From the NCBI GenBank assembly GCA_032622095.1, contig CP136061.1:90995845-91059844 (forward strand): a stretch of DNA of 64,000 bases, written 5' to 3'. Positions 11,065 through 21,870 of the stretch are shown in pieces (the stretch's first letter is position 1; each line of letters begins with the position of its first letter). This DNA is from Siphonodentalium dalli (taxonomy: Eukaryota > Mollusca > Scaphopoda > Gadilida > Siphonodentaliidae). The position numbers were made by a program, and so were the translations under genes. The notes beneath the pieces were generated by a model, which saw only the letters and a list, made by a program, of their open reading frames with translations, ran no database searches and was not told the DNA's origin.

Positions 11065-11840
11065 AGGTTATAAGCATCTAAATACTTGAAATTATGCCCT
11101 TGGCATTTGTGTAGGGAAACTCGAGTCAGCATAAAAAAAATACCGGCCACTGAATGGTGTATAATATCTTCGGTTGTTTAATGTGAAAGAAAAAAGAAAT
11201 TCATAAGCTATGTTAATTCCTCGGCCATTTGTGTGGGATTGTTCGTCAAGCGGCTACATTGGTCGCCAAATTTGGTAGGGGTGGGGGTATTTTTCTATAT
11301 TGAAATTTTGTGCACAAAAGGGGGTAGTTGTGGAATTGCCAATTTATTTCCAGGAATAAGTATGGTGAGGCACCATTTCTTTTTTGACAACTTATGTCCG
11401 ACGTGGAGTTCTACACGCAGAAATATTTAAAGTTTGGCTCAGTATGGCAATGAATCGTGGGGATGGCTTAACCCTAACACTGTCGACGGGGCCTCGGTGG
11501 CTCAATCGGTTAGGGGTACCACTCCAAGCCGTTTCGCCCTCCAGCGCTGGCGACAATGGTTCAAATCCACATGTTTCCATCGTGGACTTTTTAACTCGAA
11601 ATCGTTATCTGGTGGAGTTGCCAGTTACTCGCCGATGGCCGGTGGTTTGCCGCACATGGTTGACGAGTTTATCAGCCATTGAAATCACTGTTAGATTAGT
11701 CGCAAGTCTGCGGATTTCCTCCACCACTAAAACTGGCAATGTCGTGATATGGCCTTAGTGGCTAAAGCGACAATAAACCCCAATCAATCAATCAATCTAA
11801 CACTGTCGCCTATAGGAAATAGTTAGTTGATTGTAACCTA
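11065..11840. repeat. Direct repeat copy 2, interrupted by a SINE
   Basis: Second copy of the 9,716-10,172 block. The copies align through AACACTGTCG, where this one is interrupted by the SINE, and resume after it with CCTATAGGAAATA. So the duplication came first and the SINE insertion later. Confidence 0.7.
11486..11796 (+). mobile_element. tRNA-derived SINE with 12-bp target site duplication
   Basis: The 311-bp insert starts ACGGGGCCTCGGTGGCTCAA. It has an A box (TGGCTCAATCGGTTAGGG), a canonical B box (GGTTCAAATCC, 11,558-11,568) and a 3' tail of CAAT repeats. It is flanked on both sides by CTAACACTGTCG (11,474-11,485 and 11,797-11,808), a clean target duplication, and the uninterrupted pre-insertion site is seen at about 10,130-10,150. 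Mobilised by a partner LINE; pol III transcribed. Family not identified. Confidence 0.9.
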
Positions 11841-11889
11841 GTGAATCGATGGATGTAAAATCAGTCGTACATAAGGCAGTGCTTTTACC

Positions 11890-12165
11890 GCGTTGTTTCG
11901 CGCTACAAGGGATCACGGAATTTCAGTCAATGAGCCGGGCTTTAAGCACCCCTTCACTGCTATAGCTGCAGGTCCAGATTAATTCACAACGCGACTAATA
12001 TGATTAACCCACCACCGGCTGCTATATATTGGTGTTTTAGTGAATGACAACCTGTGTATGAAGCATTGAAGAAAGTAGTCCGATTCCACGAAGGAATACC
12101 TGACATAAGTGCGTTTGCTGCGAGCTGGTCGCGGCATGTGGTGCGAGAAAAATTGATAATGTTTT
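11890..12165 (+). pseudogene. Extra, broken copy of the Polinton packaging-ATPase start
   Basis: Parallels 12,480-12,770: GAGCCGGGCTTTA, CACTGCTATAGCTGC and the later TTAACCCACC/GGCTGCTAT and GACATAA phrases are shared. Here the Walker A stretch is missing: the sequence jumps from GCAGGTCCAG straight to the segment that follows the P-loop in the other copy. A degraded partial duplicate with no coding capacity. Confidence 0.6.
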
Positions 12166-12201
12166 AATCGGTATATATTAAAAATGTAAAAATTAAAATA
12201 A

Positions 12202-12240
<39 letters not shown>
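12202..12240. repeat. (TA)n microsatellite
   Basis: Nineteen or so consecutive TA dinucleotides, followed by imperfect TA-rich sequence. The long minus-strand open frame that crosses it has a Tyr/Ile run and is an artefact. Confidence 0.95.
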
Positions 12241-12242
<2 letters not shown>

Positions 12243-12499
12243 TACGTAGATATATAGGTATCGAGTATACGTGTTGTAATTACTTATAATTCGGGTATTT
12301 TTACCTTCGACGAGTCCACTAATTTTAGTGACCCTCTTCGTCTGAAAAGGAACCGATCTAAAGCGATAATAATGAAGTATTGATTCTTCCCTTGGTTTGA
12401 TTGTACTTTGCATTACTGAATCTATGGGTGTCGGTCTGTTAGTGAAATTATTCATGCATAAGTCAATGCTTTTATCGCGCCGATTCATATATTATGGTG

Positions 12500-13125
12500 A
12501 CAGTCGACCGTGGAATCACAGTTAATGAGCCGGGCTTTACGCACCCTTTCACTGCTATAGCTGCGGGTCCTAGTTCTTGCGGGAAGACGAACTTCGTAAC
12601 CAGATTCCATTCAGAACGCGACTGTTATGGTTAACCCACAGTCGGCTGTTATCTGTTGGGATTTCAGTGAATGGGAACCTGCGTGTGAAGATTTGAACAA
12701 AGTTGTCCATTCCGCGAAGAAATTCCTGACATAAACGCGTTTGACGCGAGCAGCCGAGCACTCCGTTCTTGGTTATACTGAATGATTTGATGTTAGAATG
12801 TGATAAGAATAGTGTGACTAACCTTTTCACAAAATACAGTCATCCTAGAAATATGAATGTTGTACTTATTCTTCAGAAATATCTTTGCACGCAAAGAATA
12901 TCAGAAAACTGTATGTTTGAAATATCATTATCTTATTCTTTTTTAAGTATATGAAAGTTCAAACTTCAATTTCGGTTCTCGACAGACAAATGTTCAACGC
13001 CAAATCTAAACACCTCGTTGAAGCGTATCGAGATGCTGTAGCTCCACCATTTGGATACTTGCTCGTTAATTTTAAACAGGAAACAACGGAAAATATGCGC
13101 CTGTGTATGTGCTTAAATAGACATT
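12500..13125 (+). pseudogene. FtsK/HerA-type genome-packaging ATPase remnant (dead Polinton)
   Basis: In one frame around 12,540-12,600 the sequence encodes HPFTAIAAGPSSCGKTNFV, a clear Walker A P-loop (GPSSCGKT) in the Polinton packaging-ATPase context, matching GPSGSGKT in the intact element at 33.2 kb. Stops follow at once. The C-terminal segment reappears at 12,990-13,110 (FNAKSKHLVEAYRDA, GYLLVNF), equal to the FNHLKQAYEDA, GYILVNF region at 33,644-33,740. The middle is unreadable. The enzyme would have pumped DNA into capsids. It lies just outside the palindrome, on its left side, and has no mirror copy. Confidence 0.75.
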
Positions 13126-13386
13126 AAATAGATGAAATTTCAATAATTTCAACACTTCTGAAGAGGAATATGGGCAATTTAACTTGGTTAGGGCAATTCC
13201 CACCTCGTAAAGCTAACCTAGCTGTGCACAACGCCCACATTGATTTAATAGATTGTGTATCGCCGACTGCTGCTTGAATATACTGGATGGAACGTACCGA
13301 TCTCGACTGGGCAAAAGAATAAACTTGTTAAATAAAAGTATCAAATCCGTAATTTAGCGAAACCGAGGTCTTGTATAGACTAACGA

Positions 13387-13651
13387 AGAGAAAACGCCTG
13401 TTGCAATTAGGTGGATTTCTAGGAACTTTATTGAAAACTATAGTCCCAAATTTGAGCAGTCTTCTATGTGATCTCATACACTAAATGGAACAAACAAAGA
13501 AAATGATTTTAACTGACTCTAAGTTCTTGACGAACGGATCAAATATTGGAGAAGGTAATGAACCTAGTTCTAGAAAACTAGATTTAACAGAAGCACAAGC
13601 AGTTCGAACTACTTTAGACGATTTAGATACGAAGATGGATTGTGGCTAGTA
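13387..13651 (+). pseudogene. Remnants of small Polinton ORFs
   Basis: One frame at 13,390-13,480 encodes LQLGGFLGTLLKTIVPNL, comparable to the glycine-rich hydrophobic QRGGSGFIGGVLIRSLLKN of the small protein at 34.0-34.4 kb. Right after its stop a 53-codon frame (13,484-13,651) starts MEQTKKMILTDSKF; I do not recognise it. Both have mirror copies at 21,590-21,870. Order (after ATPase, before integrase) agrees with the intact element. Confidence 0.5.
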
Positions 13652-13828
13652 GCGTGGTGCCTTCACAAGAATATAAAAGTTTACATTATAACCAACTACT
13701 AGAGAGATTACTATGATACAGAGCAAAAATTCTACAATCGAAATAAAGCCGCGAAACCCTCGGAACTATCCGACCATCACCGCCGGACACACCGATAATG
13801 ATGAGCGAATAAGAGGACGAAGTCGACG

Positions 13829-14128
13829 GTGACAAGTCGTTGTATGAGCGAAATGTGCATTTTGAACTATCCTGAAGACGTTGGGGCTAACGAGAAGGTT
13901 CTACTTAATGCGATACGGCAACATCTGAAATTACAGTTCAGTGAGGATGGTTTTGTTATGTATAAAGATCGGAAGATGGGAGCGCTCGATTTACAAGTTG
14001 ACGTTATAAGGGAAAGGAAAACGTTAAAACCTGCGGGTCGTCACGATTTTTCAGAAATGATTCGTAACTCAGCCATCTCTTTGAATTTGATCGGCAATAA
14101 ATTTTACGAACTATCTCACAGGAAGTGA
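13829..14128 (+). pseudogene. Remnant homologous to the 34,890-35,612 Polinton protein
   Basis: The 99-codon frame contains a stretch that parallels the 34,890 protein: KVLLNAIRQHLKLQFSEDG against QQILILLSTNPKLRWDDRG, then LDLQVDVIRERK against IDLINDVVRHRK, and both end in a GN about twelve residues after a short gap. The N-terminal half is not readable. Function unknown; it lies immediately upstream of integrase in both elements. A mirror copy lies at 21,120-21,425. Confidence 0.65.
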
Positions 14129-14204
14129 AATGCGATCCCGTTTACCACAACAATAGGGCGTTCACTGTAAAGCTATCCATGAGCTGGCGTGCACATACAG
14201 TGGG

Positions 14205-15076
14205 ATCAGTCAGTATGATGCGAGTTTATTTCGATCCGACAAACACAAGTAGTTTCGGTGGTATCTCCTGCTTGAAAAGAGTTAATGAAACACAGACTAG
14301 ATTAGAGCTTTTTATGTGTACAAGTAGGGTACGCTCTACACAGACCAGCGAGGAAGAAATTCTTGAGGAGGCAAACTATCGTTAGTCGTCCACTGCAGCA
14401 GTTTCAGATCGACTTGTTTGATGTCAAGTCGCCGAAGAGGAGAACGATAATTTTAAATATATATGCATCTTTAATGATGTGTTTGCAAAAATAACTTGGG
14501 CTGTCCCGATGTTAACCAAATTCGGTTCAGACTCGATCAATGCTTTCCATATTATACTTAATAGAAATCTGATATTCCGAGATCTGTTCAGGAAGACAAA
14601 GGGAAAATAAACAAAAAGAACAAAAGAATAAGAATATTCAGTTATTTACTTCCCACAATGATGATGTCAAATTTGCGACCATTGAACGATTTGATCTGAC
14701 TCTAAAGAGTCGTATGTAGAGATATTTTACAAAGAATAACACTTTTCATTATATCGAGATGCCTCAAGATCTATTCGACAGTTACAATTCTTCTTATTAT
14801 AGAAGTATCGTTATGACCCCAAGAGATGTTACACATGATAAAGTCGGGGATGTGTGGTGGAATCTATATGGTAAACACACGACTCCACGGTCGCTCGTGG
14901 CTGAAAGAAAACTACCCTTTTCTGTCGGTGATTTAGTGAGAATCTCACACATAAAAAGAGTATTTCAAAAAAAGGATACGAAGCTAACTGGTTCTCGTGA
15001 ATTGTTTAGAATTACTGAGGTTCTGAAGAGCGCACCAACGACCTTCCGTATTGGTGACTATTTGGGCGAAATCTAG
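14205..15076 (+). pseudogene. Polinton retrovirus-type integrase remnant
   Basis: Broken into several frames. The N-terminus reads YFDPTNTSSFGGISCLKR (compare YYNPKEVGGFSGANQLFK in the intact copy), then QFQIDLFDVKS around 14,400, with the first catalytic Asp region, then stops. The C-terminal part (14,759-15,076) is open: SYNSSYYRSIVMTPRDV, LPFSVGDLVRISHIKRVF and an SH3-like tail, equal to 36,230-36,500 in the intact copy. No chromodomain follows. Cannot be active. Confidence 0.8.
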
Positions 15077-15462
15077 ATGGTACCTTCTACCTGGAAGAGA
15101 TTCAGAAAGTTAGTGAACCAATGTTTCCAAGATTGAAAATGTTTTAAAAGAGAGAAAAATAAATTCTTTGTTAAATTTCTTGAATATCCATTTAAGTTCA
15201 ACGCCTGACTGCATAAAATGCGAGTTAATTAACAATTGATAGAACATAATAGTGACAATGCGAGTCGTAGTTCGTGGTGTTGGATCGACTTCAGTAAGGA
15301 CCAAGTTACTTAATTTATTGATCTCTACTTTATAATAACGGCTGCTGTGTTAATTATACCACTCAACAACAGAGATCAGCAACTGTGGACAGCTCACGAA
15401 TCCTCAAGCTAAGAAACTAACTTTTCTTGTTTGTGTGCATTACTCTCCAGAGCAATTATTAT

Positions 15463-16125
15463 ATGGTATATTATCCGAACAATACGGTAGCCAAATTCAC
15501 GACTAAACTACCCACTTCGATCAACATTGAAGGATAATGGGAGGCAGGGCTCGCTGAGATGCAATTTCCATATTCGTGGTTTAACATTTCTGGTGATGAA
15601 CTTTGGTTCAGGATAATCAAAATGCTACGTGAGGTAGAATTAACACGTGACTGGCGGACAAACCCTTATGTAGCATTCACCTACACCGAAGCTACAAAAA
15701 TGTTAGAAATGTCTGTCAGGGAAAGAACGATGGTTAAAGTCAGTGAATTATTCGCGCATACCATGGACCTAGACGACCGCGAAATGAAGCCAGGATATCA
15801 CGAATCGGCACGACCCGTCAATATCTCTAGGAATAAATTATTTTCTGTGTAATTGTATTCAGACGTGGTGAAAGAACAAATCATCGGAGACACATATGCT
15901 CCGCTGCTTCGAATGGCCCCGATCACCGAAAACTACGGAGAGTAATGCAGTCAAATTTTCAACCGAATGTATTACTTACATATCAATAAGAAGTTCATCT
16001 ATTCCATTGAGATCAATAAAATGACATCAACGGTCGTTCCATTTGAGATCAATAAAATTACATCAACGGGTCGTTCAATCCAATTCTTAGCCGGTAAATC
16101 AGTGGTGCCATTACATTTTCGCAAA
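15463..16125 (+). pseudogene. Polinton minor capsid (penton-like) protein remnant
   Basis: Starts MVYYPNNTVAKFTTKL and continues GLAEMQFPYSWFNISGDEL, a pattern typical of Polinton/adintovirus minor capsid protein (single jelly roll). There is a TAA at about 15,535 that is not present in the mirror copy and a second TAA at 15,850-15,852 that is shared with it. The C-terminal part (LYSDVVKEQIIGD, HINKKFIYSIEINK) is readable after the stop. It retains the N-terminal half that is missing from the intact element's copy. Confidence 0.75.
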
Positions 16126-16185
16126 TTATGAAGAATGCTTACTGTTGTGACGGTAGACTGTGTTATGTTTACTATATGAAACAAG

Positions 16186-16450
16186 TTGGCAGGTCTTCCA
16201 TCTTCTTTTTTGCAGAGAGCTAGAAATCAGAGGGGATACGGTAATATTTTCGTAGGTATTCACAATGCTTTACTACCATTGATGAAAACAGCTGGCACAC
16301 ATCTGCTTTCTGATGGGATAGGATTGGCCAGTGATTTGATTGAAGGAGACAATTCAAGGAATCGTTAGTGAAAAGATGGAAACAAGCCAGCAGGAGAGTA
16401 TTGGATGACCACGCTGGGGTCAACCCTACAAAACGCAAGAAGATCAGAAT
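16186..16450 (+). pseudogene. Protein VI-like Polinton protein remnant
   Basis: Encodes RGYGNIFVGIHNALLPLMK followed by a helical GIGLASDLIEG segment, matching YGNGIGSIFKSVMRSAVPFL and FGVADEIINQG in the intact element at 37.26 kb. A frame break at about 16,360 separates the basic tail (KRKKIRMKV-like). In adenoviruses the comparable protein VI is an internal capsid component. Lies between minor and major capsid genes, as expected. Confidence 0.65.
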
Positions 16451-16514
16451 GAAAGTTGTTTCTTAGAATATTAAGGACATATTTGGTTGACATAATGTCT
16501 TTCATAAATCCAAA

Positions 16515-17240
16515 ATGGCCGATAGTGTTAACGGTGAAATGAATCTCTTTACCCTACCGGCGAACCAGACCTTGGTTATTAAAGCATCCTGGATAGAATG
16601 TAGACATGTATATCACAGTAGTCCTATAGAATTTTACGTTGAAGGAATCAGAGCTGACTTCTTTGATCTATACAATTATCATATTCCTGTTAAGTTTAAT
16701 GTAATGAGAAATGACGGGGAAGATCTTGCGATTTGGGCTAATGTCACCCCTGTTAACAATTTTCTCCATTGTATTCCTCAAATAGACGTATCACTAAAAG
16801 ATAAATTGATCACCCAATCTGCGACCACTTACCCGTATGGCACCTATCTACAGACCTTACTCAGTTTCGTCCCGGCAGTAAAAGATTCGCAGCTGAGTAA
16901 CAAACGCCGGATACAAGCTCAGGAAAGAAATGTCGGCGAACAGTAAGGACATGATTGGACATGATTGGAAAATTTGACCTCAGCGTTTTTAATTAAAACT
17001 GATATTTGACAAATGGTGTAAATCTTCGTTTGAAATTAATTCGATCTAAAGATTCGTTCTGTTTGATGTCATCAGAGGCCGAAGGCACCTAAAAGGTGAA
17101 CGTTAAAGAAGTTTCTCTATTTGTCCATTCAACCGGCTGTCAATTTAGCGATAATAAATACTATGAAAAGCGGAAATCTCATGTATCCTATACAGCGAGT
17201 GGTTTGCAATACGTTATCAGTTCCTGACGGCAGTTTGTCA
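16515..17240 (+). pseudogene. Polinton major capsid protein remnant (N-terminal two thirds)
   Basis: Frame 16,515-16,946 starts MADSVNGEMNLFTLPANQT and shows SSPIEFYVEG, LAIWANVTPVNNFLH, DVSLKDKLITQ and TYPYGTYLQTLLSF, each with a clear counterpart in the intact capsid gene (PIEFVIPS, APVNNFFHSMF, DVYLNNKLIT, TYPYRAYFENLL). A further piece at 17,010-17,150 (LTNGVNLRLKLIRSKDSFC) is in another frame. Double jelly-roll family. The gene is cut by the palindrome centre and its 3' third and the protease gene are absent. Confidence 0.85.
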
Positions 17241-17504
17241 CTAACCAAATAACACTTATATCAAGGTCGAGTCCCCCGGCGTGTAGTCGCCTGATGCGTG
17301 GACAACCAATCATACAAAGGAGCAGTTAACAAGACCATTTCAATCTGAAGAATTATAACATGCGTTCCATAACTCTATCCCTGGATGGAGATTATATCCC
17401 CAGCAAGCAGCTGAAGCCTGATTTTGAAAATGAAGCTGTAGCTACACTGCCAAAGAGATTTTCTTATTTTGAGAAAACAAAACTTAAAGCAAGAAATATT
17501 ATCT

Positions 17505-18020
17505 TGGGAGTATACCCAGACAATTTTCTTACATCAAGTTTTCTGATATTTGAAAAATGTATTTCTTATATAAATATAAATTCTTAATATGAGAATATTT
17601 TTCCTAATGTTTTCTAAGAACTGTTTAAATATTTGTTCCTAGATTTGCTAACATTAAGATTTCTTAAATCCTAGAATGTCTTTTCCTCAGTGAGAGAGTT
17701 TACTTAGAAAATTTTCTAGATAAGAAAACGTTTTCTTGACAATATAAAAAAAATATTTCTTACAATTTCCTAGAAATTTGAAAAAGACTCTAGGGTGTTA
17801 CACGATATTTCTCACCTTTTCTAGATACTGAGAAAAAGACATTCTATGATTTAAGAAATCTTTACTATTAGCAAATATAAGAACAAATATTTAAACAGTT
17901 CTTAGAAAACATTAGGAAAAGTATTCTCATATTAAGAATTTATATTTATATAAGACATACATTTTTCAAATATCGGAAAACTTGATGTAAGAAAATTGTC
18001 TAGGTATACTCCCAAGATAA
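17505..18020. repeat. AT-rich centre of the giant palindrome
   Basis: Dense AAGAAAT/ATTTCTT sequence that is itself an inverted repeat: GGGAGTATACCCAGACAATT at 17,505 is mirrored at about 18,010 with the complement of the same phrase. The arms run to about 17,692 and restart about 17,830, leaving roughly 140 bp of spacer without clear symmetry. Nothing coding is seen. Confidence 0.75.
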
Positions 18021-18021
18021 T

Positions 18022-18810
18022 GTATTTGGTTAGCGACAAACAGCCGTCAGTAACTGATAAAGTATTGCAAACCACTCGCTGTATAGGATACATGAGATTT
18101 CCGCTTTTCATTTTATTTATTATCGCTAAATTTGACAGCCAGTTGAATTGACAAACAGAGAAACTTCTTTAACGTTCACCTTGTAGGTACCTTCAGCTTC
18201 TGATGACAACAAACAGAACGAATCGTTAGATCGAATTAATTTCAAACGAAGATTTACACCATTTGTCAGATATCAGTTTTGATTAAAAATGCTGAGGTCT
18301 AATTTTCCAATCATGTCCAAGTCCTTACTGTTCGCCGACATTTCTTTCCTGAGCTTGTATCCGGAATTTTCATTTTCTGGTAGTCTCCATTTTAGTGGTA
18401 GTGTCCTTGATCCAACAAAAGTTACTCAGCTGCGAATCTTTTACTGCTGGGGCAAAACTGAGTAAGGTCTGTAGATAGGTGCCATACGGGTAAGTGTTCG
18501 TATATTGTGTGATCAAATTAATCTTTAATGATACGTCTACTTGAGGAAACATACTATGGAGAAAATTGTTAACATGTGTGACATTAGCCCAAATCGCAAG
18601 ATCTTCCCCAGTCATTTCTCATTATATTAAACTTAACAGGAATATGATATTGTATAGATCAAAGAAGTCAGCTCTGATTCCTTCAACGTAAAATTCTAAG
18701 GACTACTCTGATATACATGTCTGCATTCTATCCAGGATGCTTTAAGAACCAAGGTCTGGTTCACCGGTAGGGTAAAGAGATTCATTTCACCGTTAACACT
18801 ATCGGTCATT
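18022..18810 (-). pseudogene. Mirror copy of the major capsid remnant
   Basis: Minus-strand equivalent of 16,515-17,240. The frame 18,370-18,615 has LAIWANVTHVNNFLHSMFPQ and TYPYGTYLQTLLSF; here SMFPQVD is intact where the left copy reads CIPQID, so the two arms have decayed separately. Frameshifts near 18,620 and 18,370. Confidence 0.8.
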
Positions 18811-18857
18811 TTGGATTTATGAGATACATTATGCCAACCAAATATGTCCTTAATATT

Positions 18858-19196
18858 CTAGGAAAAGACTTTCATTCTAATCTTCTTGCGTTGTGTAGGG
18901 TTGACCCCAGCGTGGTCATCCAATACTCTCCTGCTGGCTTGTTTACATCTGTTCACTAACGATTCATTGGAGTTGTTGCCTTCAATCAAATCACTGGTCA
19001 TGCCTATCCCATCAGAAAGCAGATGTTTGCCAGTTGTTTTCATCAATGGTAGTAAAGCATTGCGAATACCTACGAAAATACTACCGTATCCCCTCTGATT
19101 TCTAGCTGCTCTGAAAAAAAAGATGGAAGCCTTGCCAACTTGTTCCCTATAGTAACCCTCACACAGTCTACCGTCACAACAGTAAGCATTCTTCAT
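18858..19196 (-). pseudogene. Mirror copy of the protein VI-like remnant
   Basis: Open over 112 codons: RNQRGYGSIFVGIRNALLPL, GIGMTSDLIEG, then a basic C-terminus ending RKKIRMKV. Better preserved than the left-arm copy, which is broken at the SLVNRCKQ region. Runs on from the end of the minor capsid remnant without a clear start codon. Confidence 0.65.
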
Positions 19197-19199
19197 AAT

Positions 19200-19859
19200 T
19201 TGCGAAAATGTAATGGCACCACTGATTTACCGGCTAAGAATGGGATTGAACGACCCGTTGATGTCATTTATTGATCTCAATGGAACGACAGTTGAGGTCA
19301 TTTTATTGATCTCAATGGAATAGATGAACTTCTTATTGATATGTAGGCAATAAATTCGGTTGAAAATTTGACTGCATTGCTCTCCGTAGTTTTCGGTGAT
19401 CGGGACCGTTCGAAGCTGCGGAGCACTTGTGTCTCCGATGATTTGTTCTTTCACCACGTCTGAATACAATTACACAGAAAATAATTTTTTCCTAGTGATA
19501 TTTACGGGTCGTGCCGATTCGTGATATCCGGTCTTCATTTCGCGGTCGTCTAGGCCCATGGTATGCGCGAATAATTCACTGACTTTAACCATCGTTGTTT
19601 CCCTGACAGACATTTCTAAAAGTTGTGTAGCTTCGTTGTAGGTGAATGCGACATAAGGGTTTGTCCGCCAGTCACGTGTTAATTCCACCTCAATTAGCTT
19701 TTTGATTATCCTGAACCAAAGTTCATCACCAGAAATGTTAAACCACGAATATGGAAATTGCATCTCAGCGAGCCCTACCTCCCATTCTCCTTCAATGTTG
19801 ATCGAAGTGGTTAGTTTAGTCGTGAATTTGGCTACCGTATTATTCGGATAATACACCAT
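19200..19859 (-). pseudogene. Mirror copy of the minor capsid remnant
   Basis: From MVYYPNN (start at 19,859) the frame is open through GEWEVGLAEMQFPYSWFNIS to a TAA at 19,470-19,472, then resumes in the same frame as LYSDVVKEQIIGD. The TAA after LFSV is the same as in the left arm, whereas the left arm's extra stop at IEG*W is a Glu codon here. This dates one lesion before and one after the inverted duplication. Confidence 0.75.
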
Positions 19860-20236
19860 AGAATAATTGCTCTGGAGAGTAATGCAAACGAAAAAAAAAG
19901 TTAGTTTCTTAGCTTGAGAATTCGTGAGCAATATACCGCCTGATGAAGTGAGAAGAGCTGTCCACAGTTGATGATCTCTGTTGTTGAGTGATATAATTAA
20001 CACAGCAGCCGCTATTATAAAGTAGAGAACAATGAATTAAGTAACTTGGTCCTTACTGAAGCCGATCCAACACCACGAACTACGACTCGAATTGTCACTA
20101 TTATGTTCCTTCAATTAACTCGCCTTTATGTAGTCAGGCGTTGAACTTAAATGGATGTCCAAGAAATTTAACAAAGAATTTATTTTTCTCTCTTTTTAAA
20201 ACCTTTTCAATCTTGAAAACTTCGCTTCACTAACTT

Positions 20237-21105
20237 TCTGAATATCTTCCAGGTAGAAGGTCCCATCTAGATCTTCGCCCAAATAGTCACCCGAACGGAA
20301 GGTCGTTGTTGCGCTCTTCAGAACCTCAGTAATTCTGAACAATTCACGAGAACCAGTTAGCTTTGTATCCTTTTTTTAAAATACTCTTATCATGTGTGAG
20401 ATTCTCACTAAATCACCGACAGAAAAGGGTAGTTTTCTTTCAGCCGCGAGCGATCGTGGGGTCCATATAGATTCCACCACACATCCCCGACTTTATCATG
20501 TGTAACATCTCTTGGGCTCATACCGATACTTCTATAATAAGAAGAATTGTAACTGTCGAATAGATCTTGAGGCATCTCGATATCTCTACATACGACTCTT
20601 TAGAGTCCGATGAAATCGTTCAAAATCGCAAATTTGACATCATCATTTTGGGAATTAAAGAACTGAATATTATTATTCTTTTGTTCTTCTTTTGTTTAAT
20701 TTTCCCATTGTCTGCCTGAACATATCTCGGAATATCAGATATCCATTAAGTATAATATGTAAAGCTTGATCGAGTCTGAACCGAATTTGGTTAACATCGG
20801 GACAGCCCAAGCAATTTTTGCAAACACATCTATAAAGATGCATATATATTTAAAATTATCGTTCTCCTCTTCGGCGACTTGACATCAAACAAGTCGATAT
20901 GAAACTGCTGCAGTGGACGACTAACGATAGTTTGCCTCCTCAAGAATTTCTTCATCGCTGGTCTGTGTAGAGCGTACCCTACTTGTACAAAATAAAAGCT
21001 CTAACCTAGTCTGTCTTTTAGTAACTACTTGTGTTTGTCAGATCGAAATAAACTCGCATCATACTGACTGATCCACTGTATGTGCACGCCAGCTCATGGA
21101 GAGCT
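20237..21105 (-). pseudogene. Mirror copy of the integrase remnant
   Basis: Minus-strand counterpart of 14,205-15,076 with the same order of fragments (N-terminal FDP..., first catalytic Asp region, SYNSSYY..., SVGDLVRISH). More frameshifted than the left copy, so no long frame remains. Confidence 0.7.
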
Positions 21106-21119
21106 TAACAGTGAACGCC

Positions 21120-21870
21120 CTATTGTTGTGGTAAACGGGATCGCATTTGAACTCCCTGTGAGATAGTTCGTAAAATTTATTGCCGATCAAATTCAAAGGG
21201 ATGGCTGAGTTACGAATCACTTCTGAAAAATCGTGACGACCCGCAGGTTTTAACGTTTTCCTTTCCCTTATAAGTCAACTTGTAAATCGAGCGCTCCCAT
21301 CTTCCGATCTTTATACATAACAAAACCATCATCACTGAACTGTAATTTCGGATGTTGTCGCATCGCATTAAGTAGAACCTTCGCTTTAGACCCGACTTCT
21401 TCTGGATAGTTCAAAATACACATGTCCTCTTATTCGCACATCATTATCAGGGTTTGTTGCGGATAGTTCCGAGGGTTTCGCGGCTCTATCTCGATTGTTG
21501 AATTTTTGCTCTGTATCATAGTAATCTCTCTAGTAGTTGGTTATAATGTAAAATTTTATATTCTTGTGAAGGCACCACACTACTAGCCACAATCCATCTT
21601 CGTATCTAAATCGTCTAAAGTAGTTCGAACTGCTTGTGCTTCTGTTAAATCTAGTTTTCTAGAACTAGGTTCATTACCTTCTCCACTATTAGATCCGTTC
21701 TTCAAGAACTTAGGGACAGTTAAAATCATTTTCTTTGTCTGTTCCATTTATTGAATGAGACAACAAAGAAGACTGCTTAACATTGGGACTATAGTTTTCA
21801 ATAAAGTTCCTAGAAATTCACCTAATTGCAACAGGCGTTTTCTCTTCTTTAGACTATACAAGACCTCAGT
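21120..21870 (-). pseudogene. Mirror copies of the small Polinton ORFs
   Basis: Contains, on the minus strand, the counterparts of 13,829-14,128 (at 21,120-21,425) and of 13,387-13,651 (at 21,595-21,870). The GGFLGTLLKT phrase is legible in part. All frames are interrupted. Confidence 0.6.

Larger units (their letters stand above)
13262..17692 (+). repeat. Left arm of giant palindrome (dead Polinton segment)
   Basis: About 4.4 kb, mirrored by 17,830-21,969 over its full length with scattered substitutions and small indels. The outer limit is sharp: CGACTGCTGC...ATATACTGGATGGAACGTACC here corresponds to the complement ending GCAGCAGTCGAC at 21,969. The arm carries, in + orientation, a small hydrophobic protein, an unnamed Polinton protein, integrase, minor capsid, protein VI-like and the first two thirds of the major capsid gene. 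About 255 bp at 17,250-17,505 has no counterpart in the other arm and is a later insertion here or a deletion there. Confidence 0.9.

Noticed and set aside
11486-11568. Functional tRNA gene
   Set aside because: A and B boxes are present, but no cloverleaf with a proper acceptor stem can be made, and the copy has a SINE tail and target duplication.
9716-11840. Pair of LTRs of a retrotransposon
   Set aside because: The 455-bp direct repeats lack TG...CA ends, primer-binding site and coding sequence between them, and the interval is under 1 kb.
11979-12488. 169-codon minus-strand frame
   Set aside because: Runs through the (TA)n microsatellite as a Tyr/Ile repeat; the + strand carries the ATPase remnant.
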